Shown here piece by piece: positions 10,302 to 19,634 of a stretch of DNA of 64,000 nucleotides. Position 1 is the first letter of the stretch. Every line of letters begins with the position of its first letter. The notes beneath the pieces are model-generated. The model did no database searches and was not told the origin of the DNA. It saw only the letters and a program-made list of their open reading frames with translations. A program made the translations under genes and the position numbers. This DNA is from CAYWCV01 sp964629885. Its GTDB lineage: Bacteria > Bacteroidota > Rhodothermia > Balneolales > CAYWCV01. The stretch spans positions 6,332 through 70,331 of the forward strand of contig CAZVRJ010000010.1 in the NCBI GenBank assembly GCA_964629885.1, written 5' to 3'.

Positions 10302-11606
10302 TTACATGCTGTTGTTTGCTGCTGCAGTCGCTCGGTCTGAATTCTCGCGAAGCACGGATCTCATTAAATCTTCTTCAGTGAGCATTTGCAACTCGATGAT
10401 GCGGTCCCACGCCACAGTGCGAACCCGCGCCTCACGTGCCCCACCTGCCAATAAATTCTGCCCCACGCTCACAACCCAAGTGCCACCTTGAATACCACTT
10501 ATGCCAGATACCTCGCGTCCTTTGGCTAGCACGTTAATTTCGACGAACTCGACAGGAGTGGCATCGGTAAGTGGTGGTGGAGCCGTAGCATCAACATCCG
10601 TTACGGGTTGAATCTCCGATCCGATCGATCTTGCCACGTACACACCCTCAATACCGGTTAGGGGGTGCCTGTAGATTGCGCTGTTTGGAACTAATGTGGC
10701 GCTCAACGATTGGCCGTAAAAAACATCTACCGTCGCGAACATACCTGGCAGCAGGAATCCACCGGTGTTGTTAATGTCAATCTCGGCAGTTGTAGTGTGC
10801 GTAACCGGATCTAAAAACGGAGAAATTCGCGATATGGTTGCACTAACTACACTGTCGGGGACCGATGGGTTCGAAACTTCAACCTTCATGCCTTCTTTGA
10901 TGTACATCATCATCCGCTCTGTAATGATGGTTGTGATGCGCAAGTTGTTTGGATTGCCAACAATGAACAATCTGGTGTTGGGAGATATGAGCTGTCCGGG
11001 CTCCAAACCTCTTTGGCCAACCAAGCCATTAACCGGCGAGCGAATCACTGTTCTCGACAAATTCATATTGGCTTCGTCGACCGCCGATTTTGCCTGTGCA
11101 ACTTGGGCATTGGCTAGCGACACGTTGGCTTGAGCAGAAGCTAGCTCTGCCGTGATATTATCAACTTCAGCCTGACTGCTCATGTTTCTATCGGCCAGCG
11201 ATTTTGCGCGGTCAAACTGAGCTTTAAGTTGTACGAGCGAAGCTTCGGCCTGTTCGGTACGTGCCTGAGCGATTTGCAGCCCTGCCTCAGCTTGCTTGAG
11301 GCGCTCACGAAGCTCGGTGTCCCGAATGCGTAGCAGCGCTTGTCCACGTTGAACAGTATCGCCGTTACGAACTAATACCTGTTCGACAACACCACTTACT
11401 TCTGAGTATATCTCTACTTGATTGTCTGCTACAACAGTACCACTCAGCCTTTCCTCCAAGGGTAAGCTTCCAATTCTGGCTTGAATCGCCTCCACTGCTG
11501 GAGTGACCATACGCCTGCCTTGATCCCCACTTCCAGATGAATTACATGAGGTAAATATAAAACCGGTAGTTATCAGCAATACCAGTAAGGCTGCGTGTAT
11601 TCTCAT
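10302..11606 (-). CDS. RND periplasmic adaptor (membrane fusion protein), lipoprotein
   Basis: 434 residues, AcrA/HlyD type. The lipoprotein signal ends at FIFTSC. A biotinyl-lipoyl-like half motif (VSGVVEQVLVRNGDTVQRGQALLRI) precedes a long alpha-helical hairpin rich in Ala and Gln (about residues 95-180), then the returning lipoyl half (IRSPVNGLVGQRGLEPGQLI), a beta-barrel domain and a membrane-proximal domain. An insert of alternating polar and Pro residues (TDVDATAPPPLTDATP) lies in the membrane-proximal part. It bridges the RND pump encoded 10 bases downstream to an outer membrane channel. The upstream 193 bases carry no gene; a small dyad ACAAG-N5-CTTGT at 11702-11716 could be an operator. 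Confidence 0.9.
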   Translation of the reverse strand: MRIHAALLVLLITTGFIFTSCNSSGSGDQGRRMVTPAVEAIQARIGSLPLEERLSGTVVADNQVEIYSEVSGVVEQVLVRNGDTVQRGQALLRIRDTELRERLKQAEAGLQIAQARTEQAEASLVQLKAQFDRAKSLADRNMSSQAEVDNITAELASAQANVSLANAQVAQAKSAVDEANMNLSRTVIRSPVNGLVGQRGLEPGQLISPNTRLFIVGNPNNLRITTIITERMMMYIKEGMKVEVSNPSVPDSVVSATISRISPFLDPVTHTTTAEIDINNTGGFLLPGMFATVDVFYGQSLSATLVPNSAIYRHPLTGIEGVYVARSIGSEIQPVTDVDATAPPPLTDATPVEFVEINVLAKGREVSGISGIQGGTWVVSVGQNLLAGGAREARVRTVAWDRIIELQMLTEEDLMRSVLRENSDRATAAANNSM

Positions 11607-11799
11607 TCGTGGTAACCTTGCACAGTTGATTGATGAACCTTTAATATAAGCCTTGCAAAAGTGGCATATACATGGTCGTATGGCCGAAGTGACGAACTTT
11701 TACAAGTACGTCTTGTGCACCTAAGAATGAAAATTCGTCGAGAATAATTCGTCCAACGATGTAAAAAGCCGATCCGCTATGTAAATATTATGCGTTGTG

Positions 11800-13179
11800 T
11801 TAGACGGACGTCGATTGGTCTGTGTCGATTATGGAATCTGCCGTGCTGAATGCACCTCGAATACACGATTCCACACCTTGCCCAAACCTGTATTGCCCAA
11901 CGAGTCTGATGCCATCGTAACGCTGCTCAAAACGTGTGATCGCTTCAGCCGTTTCAGAGTATTCTTGCCCAAACTGAGGAATTGCACGTGGGTAAGAAAA
12001 CGACTTCACATAAACGGGATACGCCTTCACTCCAAGATATTTGTTCAAATCTTTGAGCACGGCCGTTTTGATCTTGTTAACTGGCTCAGTGGCAAAGTCC
12101 GCATTTTCTGTACCGCCAACAAACGCCGTAACCAAGTGATTACCACCTGGGGTTCGCTCACTAAGAATGCTAGATGTGAACATAACGCCCAACAGAGAAT
12201 TCGACTCGGACTTATGAACAATGAAACCTGCCGAATCCAATTTATGAGCTAAATCTGCTTTTCGGAATCCCATGTTTAGCACCGTAAGAGGAGCATACGG
12301 CATCTCTGCGATTGTAGTCAAGTCGTTATCGTGGTTGTCTCCGATGAGCATATCGGAAAGGGCGTGAGCCGGAGTAGCAAAAATGATCTTGTCGCATACA
12401 AAGTATCTCGCTTCCGTGCCGATGTACATCGTAAGGAGCCAGTGATCATTATGCCTTTTCACTTGAACGATGCGTGCACCTTTTACAGTCTCTTCGTGAA
12501 GCCGGTCGGCAAGTGCGTTGGTTAGTGTTGGCATCCCATATCGAAATCCAACATACTCCGGTTTCTCGAGCTTGACACGTTTGTCTTTTAATGCTTGGCG
12601 CAGTGCCCGACTCAACGACCGTTTTTCTACTAGATGCTTATAGAGCGATGGAAACGCATAACGTGTGTTGAGATCGTTCGGATTGCCGGCAAACAATGCT
12701 GATGATAGTGGTTCGGCGACTAGAGATACCGCCGACGGACCAAGGAATCGTTCGATTACGGTAGAGATAGAGTCGTTATCGTTCACTTGCTTTTTTGCGA
12801 AGCGACTGAAAAGCAGGCGCATGCGGGTGCCAAATGGTAAGTATCCTGACCAAACGGCATCACTAAGTGTGTTTGGTAGTCGTTTGAGTCGACTTCCGTA
12901 CGCAACGAATCGTTTCCGGCTCAATGGACTCAGATTCAAAACTTCATCGCGAAGTTCAAGCTCCCCAACCAGCGTTTGAATGATAGGGTCGGATACATTT
13001 ATCAACCCATATCCGCTGTCGGCAAGCCAATTGTCGTCAACACTTCCCCTTATGTTTCCACCGATTGTGTCTGACGCTTCGAAAAGGGTAACCTGACAAC
13101 CACGTTGCTTTAGCCTATAAGCTGCGGCAAGGCCAGAAATTCCGGCTCCTATTACGGCAACATTCAACGATTGGGGCAT
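11800..13179 (-). CDS. hemG: Protoporphyrinogen oxidase (FAD-dependent, oxygen-type)
   Basis: 459 residues. The N-terminal Rossmann motif VIGAGISGLAAAYRL (glycines 11, 13 and 16) is followed by the acidic ribose-binding segment LFEASDTIGGNIRG, and the sequence matches protoporphyrinogen/coproporphyrinogen oxidases throughout (EPLSSALFAGNPNDLNTRYAFPSLYKHL; C-terminal VGQYRFGQGVESCIRGAFSTAD, the conserved FAD-contacting end). It oxidises protoporphyrinogen IX to protoporphyrin IX late in haem synthesis, at the membrane. The gene stands alone, with no other haem genes near it. A general monoamine-oxidase-like flavoenzyme is a less likely alternative. Confidence 0.88.
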   Translation of the reverse strand: MPQSLNVAVIGAGISGLAAAYRLKQRGCQVTLFEASDTIGGNIRGSVDDNWLADSGYGLINVSDPIIQTLVGELELRDEVLNLSPLSRKRFVAYGSRLKRLPNTLSDAVWSGYLPFGTRMRLLFSRFAKKQVNDNDSISTVIERFLGPSAVSLVAEPLSSALFAGNPNDLNTRYAFPSLYKHLVEKRSLSRALRQALKDKRVKLEKPEYVGFRYGMPTLTNALADRLHEETVKGARIVQVKRHNDHWLLTMYIGTEARYFVCDKIIFATPAHALSDMLIGDNHDNDLTTIAEMPYAPLTVLNMGFRKADLAHKLDSAGFIVHKSESNSLLGVMFTSSILSERTPGGNHLVTAFVGGTENADFATEPVNKIKTAVLKDLNKYLGVKAYPVYVKSFSYPRAIPQFGQEYSETAEAITRFEQRYDGIRLVGQYRFGQGVESCIRGAFSTADSIIDTDQSTSV

Positions 13180-13516
13180 GAAAAGTGGCTAATCTGACAG
13201 AGTGCGTACGTTTGCTATTTAAGGACTTAAGTTACAGCTTTTACCATTAATTCAGGAGAGGTTATCATGGTTTCGCGCTCATGCCTTTGCATATGTGGTA
13301 TTAGCCAACCGAGTGCGATCATTGATATCCTGATAAAATTTAAATCATGGCTTATATAGTATGATTAGTTACATAAATTAGTTATGTGTTTCCGATACTG
13401 CTTCTAAATGCACTAAACCTGAATTATGCCTTAAAAAGACAAAAAATATCTTGCATGATATTCAGAAAGTGTACAAATTGTGAAACGCTCAAGTAGCGTC
13501 TCTCTTGATGAATAGT
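13180..13516. other. Gene-free stretch, possible small RNA region
   Basis: AT-rich, with no plausible coding frame. It contains a small hairpin CGCT-CAAGT-AGCG at about 13484-13496 and the near-repeat TTAGTTACATAAATTAGTTATGT around 13366-13388. It ends at an orphan plus-strand terminator (13517-13556). A TATAGT hexamer occurs near 13355-13361, a possible -10 element. Together these are compatible with a short untranslated transcript of roughly 100-200 bases, but no known RNA family was recognised. Confidence 0.3.
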
Positions 13517-13556
13517 TTAAGGCAGTGCATTTGACCCGTGTACTGCCTTTTTTTTA
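13517..13556 (+). terminator. Orphan intrinsic terminator
   Basis: AAGGCAGT and ACTGCCTT pair in a clear stem and are followed by a run of eight or more T on the plus strand. No plus-strand gene lies upstream within several kilobases: the preceding gene is on the minus strand and starts at 13179. The terminator therefore ends either a small RNA or a leader of the STAS gene that begins at 13705. Confidence 0.75.
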
Positions 13557-13704
13557 TGGTTCTGTTGAGTGCATCATTTTGGTGCGTTCTTCCGTATAGT
13601 GTTATCATCCATTATGCATGTCAAGTCCAACCAAGGACAAGATCTATTCGAAAGACTCTTTTTTTTGTTACATTTCGGTGCTAATTCAATAACCTATCCC
13701 ATAT

Positions 13705-14058
13705 ATGAGCAGTTTCAGCGTCATACATAAACAGTTAGAGAGCCTCGATGTTCTGGAGCTGAACGGTGAATTGGATGCACATACCGCACCGCAGCTAGAA
13801 GAATCGCTTCAGAATTTACTGAACAAACAGAAGCATAAGATCATTGTTAACTGCCACAGGCTAGAGTACATCTCAAGTGCCGGGTTGGGGGTTTTCATGG
13901 CGTATATCGAAGATGTTCGCAGTTTGGGCGGCGACATCAAGCTGACCAATATGAATCCGAGGGTTTACAATGTGTTCGACTTGCTCGGGTTCCCTGCACT
14001 TTACGACATAATGGATGACGAGAGCGACGCCGTTTCGCAATTTACGAACCCTTCCTGA
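13705..14058 (+). CDS. STAS-domain anti-sigma factor antagonist (RsbV/SpoIIAA-like)
   Basis: 117 residues, a single STAS domain. The phosphorylation loop reads YISSAGLGVF, placing the conserved serine at Ser58 just before AGLG. In partner-switching systems the unphosphorylated form binds the anti-sigma kinase and frees its target; phosphorylation by the kinase inactivates it. The kinase gene follows by 8 bases and the phosphatase gene comes next, giving the complete antagonist/kinase/phosphatase set in one operon. Confidence 0.92.
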   Translation: MSSFSVIHKQLESLDVLELNGELDAHTAPQLEESLQNLLNKQKHKIIVNCHRLEYISSAGLGVFMAYIEDVRSLGGDIKLTNMNPRVYNVFDLLGFPALYDIMDDESDAVSQFTNPS

Positions 14059-14066
14059 GCCTCCCT

Positions 14067-14486
14067 GTGAAGCGCATCAAAGAACAGTCCATCTCCGTTC
14101 CTGCTTCGACGGCATACATATCTGCCGTCAGGGACTTTGTTGGCCTGTACGCCAATCAGTTTGGATTCAATGACCGCGAGGTAGACGAGATTCGGCTCGC
14201 TGTAGATGAGGCTTACACGAACGTAATCAAGCATGCCTACCAGTACGATGAGAATCAGCGGGTTCTGATCAGTATAGGTGCCGTTAGCGACGAATTTTGG
14301 ATTTCGATCACCGACCAGGGCAAAGCGTTCAATCCAGAGCTTTATTCTGAGCCCGACATCAAGGAGAGAATCCGGCTCAAAAAAAGAGGTGGTGTTGGTG
14401 TGTACTTGATCCGTAAGTTGATGGATGCCGTCGAGTACAGCAATATGGGCGGCACCAACGAAATCAGAATGACCAAGCGCAGATGA
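14067..14486 (+). CDS. Anti-sigma serine kinase (RsbW/SpoIIAB-like HATPase)
   Basis: 139 residues, a GHKL ATPase domain. The N box is RLAVDEAYTNVIKHAY (Glu48, Asn52), the G1 box is ITDQGKAFNP (Asp83, Gly85) and the G2 region is RGGVGVYLIRKLMD. Proteins of this kind phosphorylate the STAS antagonist and sequester a sigma factor or another target. It lies between the STAS gene (8 bases upstream) and the PP2C phosphatase gene (7 bases downstream). No sigma factor of the SigB/SigF type is adjacent, so the controlled target is not evident. Confidence 0.9.
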   Translation: MKRIKEQSISVPASTAYISAVRDFVGLYANQFGFNDREVDEIRLAVDEAYTNVIKHAYQYDENQRVLISIGAVSDEFWISITDQGKAFNPELYSEPDIKERIRLKKRGGVGVYLIRKLMDAVEYSNMGGTNEIRMTKRR

Positions 14487-14493
14487 TCGAAAC

Positions 14494-16230
14494 GTGCTGA
14501 GTTCCTCCCAAAAAGACCTCGATGATCGCCTGAGCCGTTTCGAGCTCAAAACACTGATCGACTCTACCAAGCTCATTCTCGAGAGCCAGGATCTAAATTT
14601 TATCCTGAACACCCTCCTTTTTATGATCATGGGCAAGCTCGTGATCACAAGGGCACTGATTTTGCTCAAAGACTCGGATGAGGATTACTATTCGGTTGCA
14701 AAGACGAAGGGGCGTGGACACTTTAGCGAAGGCCAGCGATTTCATCTCCCGATAAGTATTCCTGCTCCTAACGATTCGCCTATCCGTACCTGGGTAAAAG
14801 ACCGTGAAGTATTTCCACAGATGTTGGCAAATGAGGGATACAGGGTTATGATTAACCTCCGTACCAACAACGAACATCTCGGTTGGCTCTGCCTTGGTGA
14901 AAAACCCACAGGGTTGCCCATTTCAGACAGGGAACTGGAATTCCTTGAGAGTGTAGTTGTCATGCCGGCGGTCGGTATTGCGAATTCGAGACTCATCAGT
15001 GAGCTTAAGCTTACAAACAGGGCGCTCGACCAAAAGGTACAGGAGCTCAACACGCTTTTCGATCTAAGCAAAGAGTTCAGCTACAGTGTTGACCGAGACC
15101 AAATATTGCGGATTTTCAAGTTCGCACTGATGGGACAAATGGGTGTTCGAAACTTCTTCTTGATTCTGGAGCGCAACCAACAGCTAGAAGTTATCGTGAA
15201 GAATGCGGTTTCCAAACTGCCAACCGGCGATGAACTGCGTGCCATTTTTTCACTTGAAGGCGATATGATCGGTGTTGACCAATCGGGCGATGCCGAACCC
15301 TCATTATCTCGCAACGGCATTGAGATCGTAATCAACCTCAATCTGCAAAACGAACGCGTTGCCACGCTGTGTCTTGGTAGTCGAATGGGCGGGGAAACGT
15401 TTAGCTCGTCCGATACCGACTTTCTGGTATCTCTCGGCAGTTTGGTTCTGATGTCTGTCCAAAAAACCTACCTAATGGAGGCAAGGATCGAGAAGGAGCG
15501 CTTGGAAAAGGAACTCGGATTAGCCAGAACCATCCAGGAAGCATTGCTGCCATCTACCCTTCCAGACACATCTCCTGTCGATATCTCACCCCGAAACATA
15601 CCATCGCGTCAGGTTGGCGGCGATTACTACGATGTTATTGATTTAGGTGGCAAAACGTTCCTCCTCACCATCGCAGACGTCACCGGCAAGGGCATTCCAG
15701 CTTCGCTAGTTATGGCAAATGTGCAGGCAATGGTACACATGTTAGCTCCACTCGATATGCCATTGTCGGAGAAAACTGCTCGAATCAACGACGTCATTTT
15801 CCAGAACACCCCCAGCGATACATTTGTGACTTTTTTCTGGGGCATTCTCGATTGCAACGACATGTCGCTATACTATGTGAATGCTGGCCACAATCCACCC
15901 TTGATATTTCGTGAGGGTACAAGAGTGCCCATTGAACTTACCAAAGGTGGCGTAATCCTAGGTGCAGTGCCTACGCACTTCCCATATGAATGTGAACGTG
16001 TCGAGCTAATGGAAGGGGATATTTTGGTCATGTTCACCGACGGCATAACTGAGGCGATGAGTCCGGACGATGAAGAGTTTGGCGACGACAACCTTATCGC
16101 TGTCATGAACAACACGAGTGCAGATAATGCCAGTTCGTATGCCGATGCAATCATCCATGCCATCGACGAGTTCACCAACGGCAAATACAGCGACGATGTG
16201 ACCCTAATGACATTGAGAGTCGGGAGCTGA
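14494..16230 (+). CDS. GAF-domain PP2C-type serine phosphatase (RsbU/SpoIIE-like)
   Basis: 578 residues starting at GTG (14494), chosen because it follows the kinase stop by 7 bases. Two GAF-like sensory regions (about residues 30-165 and 185-330) are joined by a coiled coil to a SpoIIE/PP2C phosphatase domain (about 350-575). The metal-binding and core motifs are visible: GGDYYDVIDL, LLTIADVTGKGIPASLVMANVQ, YVNAGHNPPLI and GDILVMFTDGITEAM. It would dephosphorylate the STAS antagonist encoded upstream in response to a ligand sensed by the GAF domains. There are no membrane helices, so sensing is cytoplasmic. Confidence 0.92.
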   Translation: MLSSSQKDLDDRLSRFELKTLIDSTKLILESQDLNFILNTLLFMIMGKLVITRALILLKDSDEDYYSVAKTKGRGHFSEGQRFHLPISIPAPNDSPIRTWVKDREVFPQMLANEGYRVMINLRTNNEHLGWLCLGEKPTGLPISDRELEFLESVVVMPAVGIANSRLISELKLTNRALDQKVQELNTLFDLSKEFSYSVDRDQILRIFKFALMGQMGVRNFFLILERNQQLEVIVKNAVSKLPTGDELRAIFSLEGDMIGVDQSGDAEPSLSRNGIEIVINLNLQNERVATLCLGSRMGGETFSSSDTDFLVSLGSLVLMSVQKTYLMEARIEKERLEKELGLARTIQEALLPSTLPDTSPVDISPRNIPSRQVGGDYYDVIDLGGKTFLLTIADVTGKGIPASLVMANVQAMVHMLAPLDMPLSEKTARINDVIFQNTPSDTFVTFFWGILDCNDMSLYYVNAGHNPPLIFREGTRVPIELTKGGVILGAVPTHFPYECERVELMEGDILVMFTDGITEAMSPDDEEFGDDNLIAVMNNTSADNASSYADAIIHAIDEFTNGKYSDDVTLMTLRVGS

Positions 16231-16309
16231 CGTCACATCTTTATGCGAGAGGCCTTAAAGTGATCCGTCGATTATATTTCGGGTTAGCAATAATTACAGC
16301 AATTCAGTC

Positions 16310-18733
16310 GTGCTAAAGCCTGCATACCTTTTTTTGGTGTTCGTTTTACTATGCCCGGTGGTTTTAATGGCCCAAATATCGGGTACAGTAGTAGATGCTG
16401 CTAGTGATGAGCCATTGGCACTTGTCAACATTTTAGTTGTCGGCACCGAATCGGGATATGTGACCGATACGGCGGGAAGGTTTGTGGTTCAAGGTCGATC
16501 ATTGCCATTAGAGCTTCGCTTTTCGGCAGTTGGTTACGAAACCCAAAGTGTCAAGTTTTCAAGTGTTAAACAGGATGTCCGAATCATGTTGACACCCACA
16601 AGTATTGCTGGGCAGGAGATATTGGTTCGTAGCGGAAGGATCATCACTGGCCTCGAAAATAAGAACCCAATTCCTGTCACAACCATAACGTACGACGAGC
16701 TTCAACTCAAACAGAACAGCACGGCAGCCGATTTGCTTAGAGCTGAAACTGGGGTTTACGTGCAACAAACGACGCCAGGACAGGGAAGTATCTATGTGCG
16801 TGGCAGGGCCGGGAGAGATGTGCTCTATCTGTTCAATGGTCTACGTATGAATCCATCGTTCGTAAGATCGGGGCAAAATCAATACTTCGGTTCGATCGAT
16901 CCATTCTCTGTCGACCAAATCGAAGTCTTTCGTGGACCAATCTCGACTTTTTATGGTAGCGACGCTCTGTCGGGCGGAGTAAATGTAGTGCCCCGAGTTG
17001 CTCAACTGTCGGGCAATCCAAACTGGAATGGTCGTTTACAGACGCAGTTGAATGTTGGGGGCAATGGCGAAAAGACGGTGCATGGCGAGCTTGGTAAATC
17101 TGCAGAAAATCTATCTTTGGCCTTCTCCGGCACCTTCAGAGATTTCAGCCACTACTCTATGAGTCCGAGCAGTGACCCTATTATCTATTTCCCATATGGA
17201 AGGACGCTGAATGAGAGTGAATTCACGTTTCATTCCGTCAATGGCTCCCTTAATTGGTCGGCATCCAACCGTACTTCGATGGAGGCAGTATTCTTCAGGA
17301 GCGTGATACCCGATGCCCCACGATGGGACAGGATGATTGTTGGGTACAGCGGATCGGACTCACCTTCCAGGTATTATGACTCAAATACCTCACCATTGGC
17401 TTTTACGGCAGCACAAGTTGAAGTATTGCATCAGGTAAGGAAACCATGGGTAAATAATATCCGGATTCATGCCGGATATCATCAACTTATGGATTTTCGG
17501 AAATCAATACGATTCAGTCGATCTCCAAGTCTGCGTTCGGCAAGCTATGATGGTTTGCCTAGCGATGTTGAGACCCACGACAACAATACGAGCAACCAAC
17601 TCCATCTTTCGACCGATCTGAAGACACTGCTCGGAAAATCAACGTTGCTTTCATGGGGAGCCGACGTAAGCTACGACATCACAAGCAGTGAGCAATACCA
17701 GCACAGCCACAACAACTTCGACCATCAAGAGCTGCTATCGCGATTCCCCGACGGATCCGAGTATTTGCAGTCAGGATTGTTTGCACATGTTTATCATGAT
17801 GGTTTTGATCGGTGGACTTTGGAAGGAGGACTCAGGTTATCGTCTACATACGCGAAATTGCCAATGGAAGGTGTGTTAACAGCACGAACGTTCGACCCAT
17901 ACAGCCAGTGGTTCTCTCAAATTACCGGATCGGCAGGTGCCAGTTACAAACTTGCGAGCAATACCTACGCAGTTGGCAACATTGGAACTGGTTTTAGGGC
18001 ACCAAATGTGGCCGATTTGTCTGAGGTCGGTATTAGACGGAGCGACCTCTATCAAACCGCTAACCCCGATTTAAAACCCGAGCAGTCGGTTAATGTGGAC
18101 CTCGGTATTCGTGTAGGTACCCCTAATCTTAAAGCTGAGCTAAGCGGGTTTGTGATCCACTATTTCGACAAGATTGATGTTCAGTATACTGGCGGAGTAG
18201 TCGATAATTTGGGCCGTAGAGTAGTTGACGGACGCACCCCTAGTGCTGGCAATGAACTTTATTATGAATCTGTGTCGGCAAATGCCAGCAGCATGAATTT
18301 GGCTGGTTTTGAAAGCAGATTTCAGGGTTTGATAGCCGATGGTGTCAGAACTGGTCTAATTGCCAACTACACGTATGGCAGAATTCGGAACGCGGATGGC
18401 ATCCGTGATTATGTCGATCGCATCCCTCCAGCCAATGGAATATTTTTCTTGGAGTTGTACACTCTCGAAAACAGAGTACGCATTCGTCCACAGGCCAGAG
18501 TTGCTTTGGCAAAAAGAAAACTCTCCATCGAAGAAATTGGAGACGACCGAATTTCTCCGGATGGCACAGATGGATTCGTCAACTTTCAGCTTATATCTAC
18601 TGTCGACATAAACAAATCGTTACAGCTTAGAGTATTTGCCGATAACTTATCAAATACTGCCTACCGCGAACACGCATCTACCCTCGATGGGATGCAGCGG
18701 AACATCACGTTCAGTTTGAACTACGCCTTTTAG
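16310..18733 (+). CDS. TonB-dependent receptor with carboxypeptidase-regulatory-like domain
   Basis: 807 residues beginning at GTG, with signal peptide YLFLVFVLLCPVVLMAQ. The order is a CarboxypepD_reg-like domain (about 23-105), a plug (about 120-225; SIYVRGRAGRDVLYLFNGLRM and IEVFRGPISTFYGSDALSGGVNVV) and a beta-barrel ending in ITFSLNYAF with a C-terminal aromatic. It resembles vitamin B12/siderophore-type receptors rather than SusC, and no SusD partner follows. The ligand (metal chelate or vitamin) cannot be told from sequence. Its stop overlaps the stop of the convergent EamA gene by four bases. Confidence 0.92.
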   Translation: MLKPAYLFLVFVLLCPVVLMAQISGTVVDAASDEPLALVNILVVGTESGYVTDTAGRFVVQGRSLPLELRFSAVGYETQSVKFSSVKQDVRIMLTPTSIAGQEILVRSGRIITGLENKNPIPVTTITYDELQLKQNSTAADLLRAETGVYVQQTTPGQGSIYVRGRAGRDVLYLFNGLRMNPSFVRSGQNQYFGSIDPFSVDQIEVFRGPISTFYGSDALSGGVNVVPRVAQLSGNPNWNGRLQTQLNVGGNGEKTVHGELGKSAENLSLAFSGTFRDFSHYSMSPSSDPIIYFPYGRTLNESEFTFHSVNGSLNWSASNRTSMEAVFFRSVIPDAPRWDRMIVGYSGSDSPSRYYDSNTSPLAFTAAQVEVLHQVRKPWVNNIRIHAGYHQLMDFRKSIRFSRSPSLRSASYDGLPSDVETHDNNTSNQLHLSTDLKTLLGKSTLLSWGADVSYDITSSEQYQHSHNNFDHQELLSRFPDGSEYLQSGLFAHVYHDGFDRWTLEGGLRLSSTYAKLPMEGVLTARTFDPYSQWFSQITGSAGASYKLASNTYAVGNIGTGFRAPNVADLSEVGIRRSDLYQTANPDLKPEQSVNVDLGIRVGTPNLKAELSGFVIHYFDKIDVQYTGGVVDNLGRRVVDGRTPSAGNELYYESVSANASSMNLAGFESRFQGLIADGVRTGLIANYTYGRIRNADGIRDYVDRIPPANGIFFLELYTLENRVRIRPQARVALAKRKLSIEEIGDDRISPDGTDGFVNFQLISTVDINKSLQLRVFADNLSNTAYREHASTLDGMQRNITFSLNYAF

Positions 18734-19623
18734 GTGCTGGTTAGCTGCCGTATTCGGCTGAACCAAGCAACAATTAACCCACCGGCAATAACCACCATGG
18801 CGGTAACGGATGCAAGTGGTGGGATCTCGGAAAAGAAAATGATGGCAGCAATCGTGGCTAGGATGGGTTCTACAAGAATGCTCATAGATAGCATGGTTGG
18901 CTGGATGTACTTAATGGCATAATTCATCGACCCATGCCCTATCAATTGAGGACCAAGTGCCAACGCAATAGACGCCATCCAGAAAGAAGCCCCTTCACCC
19001 ATCGGAAATCCGGCAGCGACAAACATGGCAACACAAAAGACGGCCGACCAAGTATAAACTGGAAAGATGTATTCAAGCCATCCAGCTTTCTTCCGCAGTT
19101 CTTGGCCCACCAGAATGTAGACCACGAAAGCAACGGCAGCTAAGAAAGCCATCGTATTTCCAAGCACGGGATGGCTTCCGATTGTTGAGGTTTGGTCTGT
19201 GAGTCCTAGCATCACTGAACCAGCGAAGGCTGTGACAACTCCCAACCAAACCCCACCTGCGAATCGGAATTTGAAAATGAGACGCTCGGCAATAATTAAG
19301 ATAATGGGGTGTATGCACACCAAAACAGAAGCCGACGCTACAGAGGTATAGCTTAGCGAGGCTGTCCAAAGGGTGAAATGTAGACCTAGGCAAATACCTG
19401 CGAGGGCGAAGAGAAATCCATCTCGACCGCTGAAAGGTGTGCGCTGAGATGCCGGGCGGGTCCAGTAAAATGGGAGCAGCAACAAGAATGCACCAACGGT
19501 GCGTACCATTACGACAGCAAATGGGTCGGCATCTGCAAACCGCACCAAAATAGCTGCCAATCCAAACGTGGTTAGTCCTGCAGCGAGGCTTACAACCAGT
19601 TTAAATACAGGTGGCTTGGTCAC
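18730..19623 (-). CDS. EamA/DMT family transporter
   Basis: 297 residues with about ten transmembrane helices in two EamA repeats. Each half has the typical pattern (PFAVVMVRTVGAFLLLLPFYW and YTSVASASVLVCIHPIILIIAERLIFKF in the first; PTMLSMSILVEPILATIAAIIFFSEI in the second). The family exports metabolites or amino acids. It starts 11 bases after the DUF4293 gene stop (19635), so the two are probably co-transcribed. The C-terminal stop overlaps the convergent receptor gene. Confidence 0.9.
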   Translation of the reverse strand: MTKPPVFKLVVSLAAGLTTFGLAAILVRFADADPFAVVMVRTVGAFLLLLPFYWTRPASQRTPFSGRDGFLFALAGICLGLHFTLWTASLSYTSVASASVLVCIHPIILIIAERLIFKFRFAGGVWLGVVTAFAGSVMLGLTDQTSTIGSHPVLGNTMAFLAAVAFVVYILVGQELRKKAGWLEYIFPVYTWSAVFCVAMFVAAGFPMGEGASFWMASIALALGPQLIGHGSMNYAIKYIQPTMLSMSILVEPILATIAAIIFFSEIPPLASVTAMVVIAGGLIVAWFSRIRQLTST

Positions 19624-19634
19624 AGCTTCGTGTT

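Noticed and set aside
11702..11716. Inverted ACAAG-N5-CTTGT as an operator for the first RND operon
   Set aside because: The arms are only five bases, it lies about 96 bases from the adaptor start, and there is no linked regulator, so it may be chance.
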